From positions 1,837,001 through 1,901,000 of the forward strand of contig JAWRVZ010000103.1 in NCBI GenBank assembly GCA_037043235.1: 64,000 bases of DNA. The letters are read 5' to 3'. Positions 27,401 to 44,694 of the stretch are shown piece by piece. The stretch's first letter is position 1. Every line of letters begins with the position of its first letter. The notes under the pieces are model-generated. The model was not told where the DNA came from. It was given only the letters and a program-made list of their open reading frames with translations, and ran no database searches. The position numbers were made by a program, and so were the translations under genes. The stretch is from Rhodeus uyekii (taxonomy: Eukaryota > Chordata > Actinopteri > Cypriniformes > Acheilognathidae).

Positions 27401-30400
27401 TTGTGTGTAGGCCCCGTAATACCCCGTAATGTCACAGCAGACAGAGATCATTAATTTGAAGCCCTTGGGTTAACGGCATTTCTCCTTGCATGTTCTGCAT
27501 TATTTTTATCCCACTTGCCACGTATGCACATTTTAATCATGAAACTAGCAGCTCCTGGCTTTTGCTTTAGGCAGAATTTAAAATGAATGGGTCTTGATTC
27601 AGATGACTTTTATGGTACAGTTGCAAAGAAATGTCAGTGAGTACACGTACATGTTCCTGCCATTACACACTTTCCATTGTTAGAGCAAGTAAAAAAAACA
27701 AAATCTCACACTATAATTATTTATGGCCTGTGAAATGTTCTGTCTGTTAACATTAACTGATTTATCTTTATTAACCACAAACTGGCTGCTGCATCGCTGG
27801 TACTGACCTTAGTTACTAGTAAATGTTCTCTTAGAAATAATTATTACCTATTTATTAACACCAATACTATGTTAGGTAAAGCTGACCATCTGCCAAGGGT
27901 TGCAGGATTCAAACAGCTTGTCTTAATTGGTGGATGACACTCAGCACAGTTTAGTTTAGTTTCTTATAAAGCACATTTCTTCATTAAGTGCAGCCCAAAG
28001 TGTTGTACAAAGCAATTAAGAAAACCATACAGGCACAACAACATAAAATACTAATATTTAATTCCCTCCTGGGTCAGACTCAATAGCCAAGTGCTTCTTC
28101 AAAGCCGTTTTAAAAGCATTCAGAGTAGGGGCAGAGTAGATGGAGAGCCGTAAGTTATTCAATAACTTGGGTCCAGCTATTGAAAATGCACCATCGCCTT
28201 TTCACTTGAGTCTGGACAGCGGTACATGAATCAAAAGTTTATCGGCCGATCTCAAACTCTTTACTGGCTGGTGTAGAATAACAAGATCTTTCAGATAAGA
28301 GGGAGTGAGACTAGTTACATTTTAAAAAGTTATTAATAGTGCCTTGAAGGCAATCCAATATCTGATAGGCAATCATTGAAGCGATGTTAAGATTCTGTAG
28401 TCTCGCAGCAGCATTTTGAGCCTGCTGCAATCGATTCATCAATGCATGGGAGAGTCCTAAATACACAACATTAGAATAGTCCAGTCTGGATGATATAAAA
28501 GCATGGATGATTGTTTCCAGGTCTCTAGATGAGAGCATAGTTTGTATTTTAGCAATTTACCGTTTCCCCCACATATAACCCGCAGACGCAGATAATCCAC
28601 GCCCCCATATAGCCCGCGGGTTTTGCGCAAAAAATAAATAAATTGTTGGCATAACCCGCACCCTTATATAACCCGCACCCATAGATTGATGAACCTTTTT
28701 GTGTAAGTTTACATTTCGAATGTTGCTCGCATGACGTCAATTACCCATAACTGTTCAGTGCCTGTGCGTGAAATAAGAAAATTGTGTTGAAAAAGTGTTG
28801 TGTTGCGTAACACGAGAATGATCCTCATTGGTTCTCGCACGTGAAACGAGCATGAAGCTTGAGCTTCCTTTACAAAAACTGAGTTGATGTGTGAGTTGAT
28901 CAAACAATAAGAAAACAAACACAAGTCAGAATCAGAACTGAAAGAAAGAGCAGTGTCTCCCGCTGTGCAGCAGCTCGTCCCTTAAGAAGCGATTCTACAG
29001 GTGTTGATCATCGGATGAGATGAGAAGAGCCCGCCCTCATGCAGCACAGCCAATCACGTCTTCTTGCATGATTGACAGGTCAGACAGCCAATCAGCGCCA
29101 GCTGTCAGAGTGACAGTACAAGCACCAGAGACAACAACCCTCGCAAGAAAGAAAGACAGAAAGAAAATACCGAAAAAAAAACCTTACATCATTAGGGACG
29201 TAACAAATATATTGACATATTACACGTGTAAAAAATTTGTGATATAGCCCGCACCCTTATATAGCCCGCACCCCCCTGCGGGGTTTGTAAAATCTGGTAT
29301 AGCCCGCGGGTTATATGTGGGAAAATACGGTACTTTAGGTGGTTAAAACTAGTTTAACTTGTTTTGTAAAATTCAACTTTTTTTTGTGTGTGGTGAACAA
29401 TTCTAGACAGCCTATGGTGAAGAGAGCAGCTGGTTGAGTAACAGGTAACCACAGAAATGGTAGAAGAAGCCTGTGAGTTGAACAAGTGATCCTCAATAAG
29501 TCAGCGTCTTCAGCAGTCTGTGGTCGAGAGATCAAGAAGGGCTTGACGATCATATGTGAGAACAGCGGTGGCTTCTAACACAAAAAACCACAGAACAATG
29601 CATATTCAAACAATTGACATAAGTGAGAACCGATGGCAAGCCTGCAAACAACCCAGTGGCAAGTGGCTTTGGGACACAGATACTGTGAACACGAGCTGGC
29701 TGATATATACTGAGGTGTATTTTGTATACATCTAGTGTGTAGTTAATCAGAGATGTTGTGTTTATGTTTGTGAGAGCAGCACTGGGAGCAGTTTAATGCC
29801 TCAGAAGAAGAACGCAGACAGCCTGGAGCTCATCCGCAGCAAAGCAGGTCGAGTGTTTGGCAGAGTAAGATACTACACTGACTAATGAAGCCAACACAAA
29901 ACAAGCCTACAGAGATAATCACATCATTAAAATAACTGGCCTTATGATTAAGGTCAATCTAGAGTAAATTTAATAATTAGTACTAGGGCTGTCAATTTAA
30001 TGATATTATCAATTTAGGAATGCATGATATAATGGTACCTTATCGGTTATCAGATAATAAGTATATAATAGTGCATGTTTATTTATGCTATTTTTACATT
30101 TAGATTACCTTCACTGTCATCTAACTCTTACTTAATCTTTAAAAACATGAATAAATGAATAACGTCATTAAATAACATATTTAGAAAATCTCAAAATTAT
30201 TATGTGGTATACCCACTTTACATTGGTTATCATTAACTAATATGTATTTAAATTAATCATTTGATGCAATGGACTTATTATTTACATCCGTGTTTTTGCA
30301 TTGTACTTATTTATATTTTTTTAAATGCCCGCATGTAATTACAGCTGTAATGAAATTTGATACTTTACTTACACCACAACCTACCCTTACAATCTATCCC

Positions 30401-33400
30401 TAACCGTACCTGTATCCACCTCAATACCAGCACAAGTGTTTTGCAATACAATATGAACACAATAAGTACATTGCATTTTCTTTGGTGCAAGTGCATAGTA
30501 GTTAAGGACACCTAATATAAAGTGTGACCGATTATTAATTTTTCATACTGTACATTATAATGTTGTGATTCCCAAATTCACTGCAAATGGGATCATATTT
30601 AATAATATAGATAAAATCATATTTTTATATGACAATTTATTGTTATGGGGCATAATATGAAAATGACTATCAGCTTATAGGCTAGAATTTGCACTAAAGT
30701 GCATCAGTATATTAATTATTAAAAATTATTGTAATTATTAATATATTACAAATATTAATAGGATTAAATATATTATAATATTAAAAGTAATACTTAAAAT
30801 ATTATTTTATAAAATAAATAATAATAAATATTAACACTCAAATTTATGATCAGCAATTTGAACAGATAATACCGTCAGGCTTTATCTAATTTAAATATCA
30901 TTGTAATACAGTTTGCAGGATTTCTGATGACTCTCAAAGGCTTACCCAGCACATACAACAAAGACCTACAGGTATGTCCATAACAGTCAAAAAACTGGGC
31001 TATTTTGCTTTCAACAATCCTCTAAATACATATTTTATCACTGCAGGAGGATAAGGAGGCCATGTTCGACACATATGATACAGTGTACGCCGTGCTGCAG
31101 GTGGCGACAGGCGTCATCTCAACTCTAAAGGTGAGAGATGGGTTATACTACATGTTGCTTTGTCATGGACAGCGGCAATCAAGAACTCAACTGTTTCCTT
31201 GGTTAAATAGCCAGTAAGTTGAATGCAGAATAAAATGCAAATATGTTGGACATGTGTCCATTGTCAATCTACAATTTGAGCAATGTAAGAAACTGTTGTT
31301 TTATTTCTTGAGTGGATAGTTCACCCAAAAAATTCTGTCATTAATTACTCAAGTCAAGTCAAGTCACCTTTACTTATATAGCGCTTTTTACAATACAGAT
31401 TGTTTCAAAGCAGCTTTACAGTGGTCACAGGAAAACAATATAAACAAAGTTTGTTTGGCTTAACAGCAGCCTTAAAAGAGCAGGCGAATTAATACAATTG
31501 ATGAATATTAAGTGCTAAGTTATGATTATTGATCGATTTGATTGATTGATAGTTTGATTATTATATTGATAATTAAAGTCTAATATTAAGTCTAATTTGG
31601 TCCGATTGGAGATGGGTTCATAATCTACACCGGGGAGGGTTTAGTAGAGTCACGGTCTCCGCATACACTTCAGGGCAGTGCTGTGCTCGTGTCCAGGTGC
31701 AGGTCCTTCATCTGATCTGGATACGGCCCGGATCCGGCTGACCATGGTAACCTCGGAATAAACAGAGACCAATATCAGCGTAGATGCCATTCTTCTTCTG
31801 ATGTATCGAGTACATCAGGTGTTATGAGAATGTTCCCGGTTCCGGCTGACCTAAATTATGCAGCCTAACAATCATTTTACATGATTTGGATAAAAAATGT
31901 ATGTATAATGTGTTATGTGTATGCCAGGTTGAAGAGATGTGTTTTTAGTCTAGATTTAAACTGACAGAGTGTGTCTGCTTCCCGAACTGTATTAGGAAGA
32001 CTGTTCCAGAGTTTATGAGCTAAATAGGAAAAGGATCGACCGCCAGCAGTTGACTTTGATATTCTAGGTATTATAAGCTGGTCAGTTTTTTGGGATCGCA
32101 ATAGACGTGAAGGACTATAATGTGTTAGGAGATCGCTCAAGTACTGTGGAGCTAAAGCATTTAATGCTTTGTAAGTAATTAGCAAGATTTTAAAATGTAT
32201 TCGGTGTTTAATAGGAAGCCAGTGCAGGTTTTACAGAACTGGGCTAATATGCTCATACTTCCTGGTTCTAGTAAGAACTCGAGCTGCTGCATTTTGGACC
32301 AGCTGGAATTTGTGTATTAAGCGTGCAGGGCAACCACCTAGTAAAGCATTACAATAATCTAGCCTTGAACTCATGAACGCATGAACTAACTTTTCCGCAT
32401 TTGTCTTAGATAGCATATGTCGCAATTTAGATATATTTTTAAGATGGAAGAATGCCGTTTTACAGATGCTAGAAACATGGCTTTCAAATGAAAGATTGGT
32501 ATCAAGTCAAGTCAAAGTCAGCTTTATTGTCAATTCTGCAATATATACAGTGCATACATATAGAGAATTGAAATTCCGTTACTCTCAGACCCAAGGCGAA
32601 TACAGTTAACAACAACAATAATTTAACAGTAACAGTAACAACAACAACAACAACAGAAGATGAAGATAAAATACAATAAAATTAAACTAGATGGATAAAG
32701 TGAGTTATGGAGGTAAAGTGGCGATGGCAAATAGTGCAAACAATAGTAAATAGTAATAGTGCAATTACAAATTAAGGCAGTGCAAATGTAATAGGAGAGA
32801 AATGCAAGGACAACATAATGAGGTGGATGAATAAGAGAATAACTGATGGTGGGTAGGGGGTGGGGGGGGGATTCAGAGATCAGGTCCTTGGTGCAGAAGA
32901 GGGGAGAGGTGGCAGAGTCGGGAGAGAGTTCAATGCCCTGACAGCTTGGGGTATGAAGCTGTCCTTCAGTCTGCTGGTCCGTGCCTGGAGACTGCGTAGT
33001 CTCCTCCCTGATGGCAGCAGACTGAAGAGGCTGTGGGATGGGTGGGTGGGGTCCCTAGCAATAGCAAGGGCTTTTCGGGAGAGGCGAGTGTTATAGATGT
33101 CCTGGAGGGGTGGGAGAGAGACACCAACGATCTTCTCAGCTGCTCTCACTATGCGCTGCAGTGCCTTGCGGCAGGATGCGTTGCAGGCGCCGAGCACACC
33201 CAGGTTTTTAACTGACGACGAAGACTTGACAGAAGAGCCATCAAGTGTTAGGCAGTAGTCTAGATTATTACGTGCAGATCTTTTTGGTTTAATAATTAGA
33301 ATCTCTGTTTTTTCAGAATTTAGCAGTAGAAAGTTATTAGTCATCCAATTTTTTATATCAGTTATGCATTCTGTTAATTTAGTGAATTGGTACGTTTCAT

Positions 33401-36400
33401 CAGGATGAGAAGAAATATAGAGCTGAGTATCATCAGCGTAACAGTGAAAGCTAATACCATGCTTCCTAATAATTTCACCCAAAGGAAGCATGTATAGGGT
33501 GAAAAGCAATGGTCCTAGTACTGAACCTTGAGGAACTCCATACTGAACCCGTGATCGATATGACATCTCCTCATTTACTGCTACAAACTGATAACGGTCA
33601 GATAAGTACGATTTGAACCAGGCTAATGCAACTCCACTAATGCCAACATAGTTTTCAAGTCTATTTAGAAGGATTTTGTGGTCGATTGTATCAAATGCAG
33701 CACTAAGGTCCAGTAACACTAACAGAGAGATACAACCACGATCGGATGATAAAAGCAAATCATTCTCATAACTCATCATAACTCACCCTCATTCTGTTCC
33801 AAACATCTTTGAAAACAAATTAATTCTTTTTGATGAAATCTGAGGGCTTTATGTACCTCTGTTAACAGCTAAGCAACTACCACTTTGACGCTTCAAAAAG
33901 TTCATAGAGAGATCGTAAAACGAATCCATGTGATGAGAAACTCAATAGCTTTATATGATGAACAGATTTGATTTAGTCTTTTATTCACATTTAAACATTG
34001 ATCAGTGAACATAAACAGAACCTGCTTGACGCGTGTGAACAACCTCACCGGTTCTTGCTGAAGCTCAAACGTACTGCGCAACACAAGAATCACCCTCGTT
34101 AGTCCTTGTTGAAGCTCAGACGTGATGCGTAACACGAGAATGAACCTCATTGGTTCTTGTTGAAGCTCAAACTTCCTGCGTAACACAAGAATGAACCTCA
34201 TTGGTTCTTGTTGAAGCTCAAACGTCCTGCATAACACGAGAATTAACCTAATTGGTTCTTCCTGAAGCTCAAACATGATGCATAACACAAGATTGAACCT
34301 CATTAGTTCTTCCTGAAACTCAAACATGATGCGTAACGCAAGAATGAACCACATTGGTTCTTCCTGAAACTCAAACGTCCTGCGTAACACGAGAATGAAC
34401 CTCATTGGTTCTTGTTGAAGCTCAAACGTCCTGCGTAACTCGAGAATTAATCCCACTTGTTCTTGCATGTCAAACGAGCATGCCTGAGCTTCCTTTACAA
34501 AAACTGAGTTGATGTGTGAGTTGATCAATGTTTATATGTGAATAAAATCTAAATTCAATCTATTCATCATATAAAACAATTGAGTCTCTTCAGAAACTTT
34601 TGACTAAACCGCTCAATTCATATGGATTAATTTTATGATCTCTTTATGAACTTTTTGAAGCGTCAAAGTGGTTGTTTTGTGACTGTCAATAGATGGATAG
34701 AATCTATTCTAGCTCTCAGATTTCACCAAAAAGATCTTCATTTGTTTTCAGAAGATGAACGAAAGTCTTATGGGTTTTATCCTTTTATGCCAGGGGTGCC
34801 CAAACTTTTTCCTATGAAGGGCCAAAAATCAAACTTGATTGAGAGCCGTGGGCCAAAAGTAAATTTTGCATCATAAATCAAATTGTATTACATTAAAGTT
34901 GCTATGGGTTTATTTATTTCATAATATTTAAAATAAATATAAAACAACTTTAATCTGATTCACTAATGCAGTTTTATTTGTAAAGCTTTGCATTTTAAAT
35001 GGGCAACAATCCCCAAGTGTTCAATGTACAATACAGTTCAGTGCCAAATACACAATCAATAATAAAACCATATGGTTGCAATGTCAGTGACCTAATGAGA
35101 GATATGAAGCTGGTCCTTATTTTTCAGAAGATTGGGCTGTAACTGACTAACAGACAAAGACAAGATATTATGTAGGTGAGAGTCAGTTATTGGCTTCTTA
35201 GTTTACTCTTGTTCAAGTTCATCAGACTGAAAGTCTGCTCGCAGAGGTAAGTACAGTAATCCCTCGCCACTTCGCGGCCTCAGCGCATCGCGGATTTTTC
35301 AAAAATATTAATAAAAAAATAAAAGTTCAAAAATACCCCCATGTACAGCCGTATTGGTGAAAGCAGCGTTGTTTCCTCATGACAAAGAGAGAAACTATCT
35401 CAGAGGCTTTGAACACGCCCACGGCACTCAGACAAGACACGTGATTGGTTCCCAGCGCGAGCTCGACCAATGAGAGCACGAGTGGATCCCGTGAGCTGAT
35501 TGGCTGATCCTACTTCACTGATTTTCACCTATCGTGATAGTTCCGGTCCTCATTAACTGCAATAAACGAGGGATTCACTGTACTGCCAAACAGAGACAGT
35601 ATCACTGATGATGAAGGACGTTGCAGCGCGCTCTGTTCAGATGGAAGTCCAGCAAGCAGCTCGTGAGCCTGCTGTTTCGCGTCTCGCCGCTGTACTTTGA
35701 GAAAGCTGCACAATGTTTTGTTTCATAATGACGACGGATATTATACTATTTTAAAACAGCAACAGACTGTTTGCAAACTAGACATATTGCCTTTGATTTG
35801 ACTTTTGTGAATAAAAACTCATCTTCCCCAGCTTTTAAAAAAAATATCTCTTGTCTGTGTGCCACTGCCTTGATTTCTCCATTATTGCGTTTAATTTGTT
35901 GACGTTTATTGACGTCATGTGTCGCAAAGCACGCAGTGCTGCGCCTTGAATTGCGCATTTACAATAAATTTAATAAATTTACATTTAATTTCAGTTTACT
36001 CTGTTGTAGTTCAACTATAAAACAAACAAAATTGTTATGTCAAATTAGAAATGACAATCTGTGTCGAAGGTATCTCGCGCTCGCCCTCTCTCTCTCTCTC
36101 TCTCCTCGGATGGTTCGGCGGGCCAAATCAAAGATGGCCACGGGCCAACTTTGGCCCGCGGGCCCTAGTTTGGGCACCTCTGTTTTATGCACTCATACTT
36201 TTTCATTCCTCAGGTCAACCAAGTTGCGATGGAATCGGCCCTCAGCCCAGATATGCTGGCCACTGATCTTGCCTACCACCTGGTCAGAAAGGGAGTGAGT
36301 CCATCAATTAATCTACTTCTAGTATATTGTTTTTGCGTTTCAGTTGAGCTGAATGAAATCTGATACATATACATATATATCAAAGATGCCTTTCAGAGAG

Positions 36401-36728
36401 GCCCACAGTTGTGCTGGAAAAGCCGTCTATATCGCAGAGACTAAGAATGTCCATCTGTCCGCTCTCACTGTAGAGGACCTTCAAACCATCAGGTCAGCAG
36501 ACACTTTCAAACAATAATGACACATAGAAGTATATGAATTGTTTTTACTTTTATTTTTTTATTGTTTCTCTCTTTCTCTCCAGCCCTTTGTTTGACAAGG
36601 ACGTTTCTTCAGTGTGGGACTACATCAAAAGCGTTGAACAATACAGCGCCCCCGGTGGTACTGCGAGGAGTAGCGTTACAGCTCAAATCGAGCACTTAAG
36701 AGCCTGGTCACAGGCACATAAACAGTAA
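20567..36728 (+). CDS. asl: argininosuccinate lyase
   Basis: Sixteen exons, all in phase: 20567-20581, 20691-20885, 23076-23159, 23317-23373, 23457-23554, 23651-23728, 25213-25290, 25746-25798, 25992-26054, 26370-26484, 29780-29864, 30912-30971, 31047-31130, 36214-36294, 36386-36492, 36584-36728, giving 465 residues (human 464). The cytosolic homotetramer splits argininosuccinate into arginine and fumarate in the urea cycle and for arginine/NO supply. It starts MASSEGNKLWGGRFVGSTDP. Conserved elements are HTGRSRNDQ, GYTHMQRAQPIRWSHW with the substrate histidine, NSMDATGQRDFV and the fumarase/ASL signature GSSLMPQKKN carrying the catalytic serine loop at the exon 10/11 junction. It ends EQYSAPGGTARSSV...AHKQ. 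Introns 2, 6, 10 and 13 are swollen by mobile elements. No frameshift or stop is seen. Confidence 0.98.
21985..22126 (-). mobile_element. HAmo-like tRNA-derived SINE
   Basis: On the minus strand: a tRNA-like head with a GGTTCGATTCCCAGGG B box, a body 'aagcaagaactgattagaat', then the tail 'aagtcgctttggataaag'. Matching copies are at 24787 and 60722. It lies in asl intron 2. Confidence 0.75.
22256..22283 (+). repeat. 28-base guanine run in asl intron 2
   Basis: Uninterrupted poly-G, flanked by 'cactttttt' and 'ttaaaaaaa'. In the transcript it would be a G-quadruplex-capable run. The true length may differ, since such tracts are hard to sequence. Confidence 0.9.
22415..22476. repeat. (TA)n microsatellite in asl intron 2
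   Basis: About 30 TA units with one early interruption (ATTAT). Confidence 0.95.
22921..23008. mobile_element. 88-bp palindromic MITE with TA target
   Basis: The ends CCGTATTTTCCGCACTATAA and TTATGGTGCGGAAAATACGG are inverted and flanked by TA. The whole element can fold into a hairpin with GGCGCAC/GTGCGCC pairs. The first 11 bases match the termini of the larger 11660 and 28560 elements. It lies 67 bp upstream of asl exon 3. Confidence 0.85.
23872..24598. mobile_element. Tigger-like element inserted in a MITE
   Basis: Ends CAGTAATGCCTCGAGATACG and CGTATCTAGAGGTATTACTG, each beside TA. The interior carries a 78-base (GT)n run and no transposase ORF. It belongs to the same group as 4472-5068. 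It lies in asl intron 6. Confidence 0.83.
24362..24439. repeat. (GT)n microsatellite, 39 repeats
   Basis: Uninterrupted dinucleotide run inside the Tigger-like element. Confidence 0.97.
24787..24932 (+). mobile_element. HAmo-like tRNA-derived SINE
   Basis: Head 'ctcctgtagctcaaacagtt' (A-box-like), B box GGTTCGATTCCCAGG, 'aagcaagaactgattagaat', then tail 'cgctttggataaaagcgtct'. A detached tail copy in opposite orientation follows at about 24968-25030. Confidence 0.8.
26101..26336. mobile_element. cyprinid MITE, 'ttcacccaaaaatgaaaa' family
   Basis: Starts 'aagggattcttcacccaaa' and ends 'gggtgaataaaccatccctt', the two ends being inverted. It lies in asl intron 9, 34 bp before exon 10. Confidence 0.65.
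26669..27053 (-). mobile_element. solo LTR (gypsy-type), 385 bp
   Basis: Plus-strand TGTCACG...GTGACA is flanked by perfect 5-bp duplications ATTAG (26664-26668 and 27054-27058). The minus strand reads as transcription orientation: TATATATA box near 26925, then ATTAAA poly(A) signal near 26740. No internal region remains, so recombination between LTRs is inferred. It lies in asl intron 10. Confidence 0.88.
27055..27270. repeat. dispersed repeat, 'atcatgtgacactgaagact' family
   Basis: Contains 'aatcatgtgacactgaagac' and 'attctgctgaaaattcagcc', matching 6700-6875. The class is unknown to me. Confidence 0.5.
27955..28548 (-). pseudogene. L2/CR1-like LINE 3' fragment
   Basis: On the minus strand 28538-28311 reads FISSRLDYSNVVYLGLSHAL...QNAAARLQ, the C-terminal reverse-transcriptase-associated region common to L2-like LINEs. 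It has frame damage, followed by a 3' UTR-like tail ending near 27955. It is heavily 5'-truncated and dead. Confidence 0.7.
28560..29330. mobile_element. Tigger-like element, 'CCGTATTTTCCC...ACCCGC' family, with extra module
   Basis: Ends CCGTTTCCCCCACATATAAC and GTTATATGTGGGAAAATACGG-type, beside TA. It is collinear with 11660-12337 except for about 130 extra bases (28771-28902) that match the core of the foldback element at 34433-34530. Confidence 0.85.
31349..33770 (-). pseudogene. L2-like non-LTR retrotransposon, 5'-truncated, host of a nested LINE
   Basis: The minus strand encodes reverse transcriptase LLDLSAAFDTIDHKILLNRL, GVPQGSVLGPLLF and the catalytic YADDTQLYIS (33779-33210). After an interruption it continues with MSSRLDYCNALLGG (32425-32231) and ALNALAPQYLSDLL (32185-31913). 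The 3' tail is 'agctgctttgaaacaatctg' with a terminal TTGACTTGACTTG repeat. It has frame breaks and no endonuclease domain. It was inserted into the foldback element, with a likely short duplication (ACTCA). Confidence 0.85.
32504..33206 (-). pseudogene. second LINE 3' end nested in the L2-like LINE
   Basis: The minus strand encodes ASCRKALQRIVRAAEKIVGV, DPTHPSHSLFSLLPSGRR and SFIPQAVRALNSLP, a LINE C-terminal region, then a 3' UTR ending in 'gacaataaagctgactttga'. It splits the L2-like ORF between KNLGV and DTNLSFE. The two coding parts fuse by chance into one open frame. I cannot place its clade safely. Confidence 0.75.
34030..34480. repeat. 60-bp minisatellite, about 7.5 copies
   Basis: The unit contains 'cgtaacacgagaatgaacct' and 'cattggttcttgttgaagct'. 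Translated on minus it shows a 20-residue period (RFILVLRRTFELQQEPM). It lies in the centre of the foldback element. Confidence 0.9.
35254..35580. mobile_element. Tigger-like element nested in the hAT element
   Basis: Ends CAGTAATCCCTCGCCACTTC and ACGAGGGATTCACTG with TA on both sides. 'CCAATCACGTG' and 'GGATCCCGTGAGCTGATTGG' are shared with 5071-5441, in inverse orientation. Confidence 0.85.
36092..36111. repeat. short (CT)n tract
   Basis: Ten CT units near the right end of the hAT element. Confidence 0.8.
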
Positions 36729-36915
36729 CCATATTCTCTGTTAGTCTGGCAGTGAGCTCTTTCTTCAGAGATACATTTGGCATGTTATGCCTGCTATTAT
36801 CTCATGTCAGATTCAGTTGAAGTCAATGGCTGTTACATATAATGAAAGTTTCATTGGTTCAGAATAAGGATTTTAAATGACAGACAACATGTACAATGAA
36901 ATATAGTTACAGTTG

Positions 36916-36921
36916 AATAAA
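36916..36921 (+). terminator. asl: asl polyadenylation signal AATAAA
   Basis: First AATAAA after the asl stop, 188 bp downstream. Confidence 0.6.
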
Positions 36922-36989
36922 TAATTTGTGCAGTCACTTCATTTAATGTTGTTTTAACACCTACAAATGTGCACAATTAGTTTGACAGG

Positions 36990-36995
36990 TTTATT
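36990..36995 (-). terminator. carbonic anhydrase polyadenylation signal AATAAA
   Basis: AATAAA on the minus strand, 287 bp below the stop of the carbonic anhydrase and only about 70 bp from the asl signal, so the two 3' ends nearly meet. Confidence 0.5.
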
Positions 36996-37281
36996 TCTAT
37001 TTTAATCATCAAATCATATTTGTATGAAACACTCAATTTACAGGGACTTTTCCAGGCCTGGGAGATCATGAAAATGTTAGAATTAATGGAGACGTCATTA
37101 AATATTTACATACTGAATTCATCTTCAGAAAGCTTCAAACAAGCCACATTCAAATCTCAAGTGGTTTTGTTTAATAACTTCCCTCAGTAACTTCAGTTCA
37201 GTGCTTGAAAGATTGATTAGCTGTACTTTGTAGAAATTTAATACAGAACATCCTGTGTTAAAAGAGTGTCTTCTCTACTTT

Positions 37282-44644
<7,363 letters not shown>

Positions 44645-44686
44645 GACTACAATACAGCTCTCACTGCCTTGTGTGACAGGAACCAT

Positions 44687-44694
44687 TTTTATAC
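44687..44694 (-). promoter_or_regulatory. TATA box of the carbonic anhydrase gene
   Basis: TATAAAAA on the minus strand. A start site about 30 bp downstream (near 44664) would leave a 20-base leader before the ATG at 44644 and would exclude the ATG at 44686. Confidence 0.55.

Larger units (their letters stand above)
31311..34782. mobile_element. foldback element with central minisatellite, split by LINEs
   Basis: The left part starts 'gagtggatagttcacccaaa' (31311-31348), is broken by LINEs, and resumes at about 33771 with 'aactcaccctcattctgttc' and 'accactttgacgcttcaaaa'. The right arm (34490-34782) is its inverse: 'tttttgaagcgtcaaagtgg', 'ctctcagatttcaccaaaaa'. Between the arms lies a 60-bp tandem repeat. 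It lies in asl intron 13. The terminal motifs match the MITEs at 23752 and 26101, so it appears to be a long member of that family. Confidence 0.65.
34791..36182 (-). mobile_element. hAT (Charlie-like) element, defective, with nested Tigger-like insert
   Basis: The termini CAGGGGTGCCCAAACTTTTT and GTTTGGGCACCTCTG are inverted and flanked by perfect 8-bp duplications TTTTATGC (34783-34790 and 36183-36190). The minus strand at 35958-35746 retains the start of a transposase (EFLFTKVKSKAICLVCKQSV, BED-finger-like). The rest is lost. Its right edge is 31 bp from asl exon 14. Confidence 0.9.

Noticed and set aside
34030..34480. Regular repeats as a CRISPR array
   Set aside because: Vertebrate DNA, units are contiguous and diverged with no unique spacers.
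33902..34528. 208-codon minus ORF with 20-residue repeats
   Set aside because: Translation of the 60-bp minisatellite in a foldback element; no known protein family.
44645..44686. Upstream ATG adding 14 residues to the carbonic anhydrase
   Set aside because: It overlaps the TATA box, and MTSILSL is a normal signal peptide start by itself.
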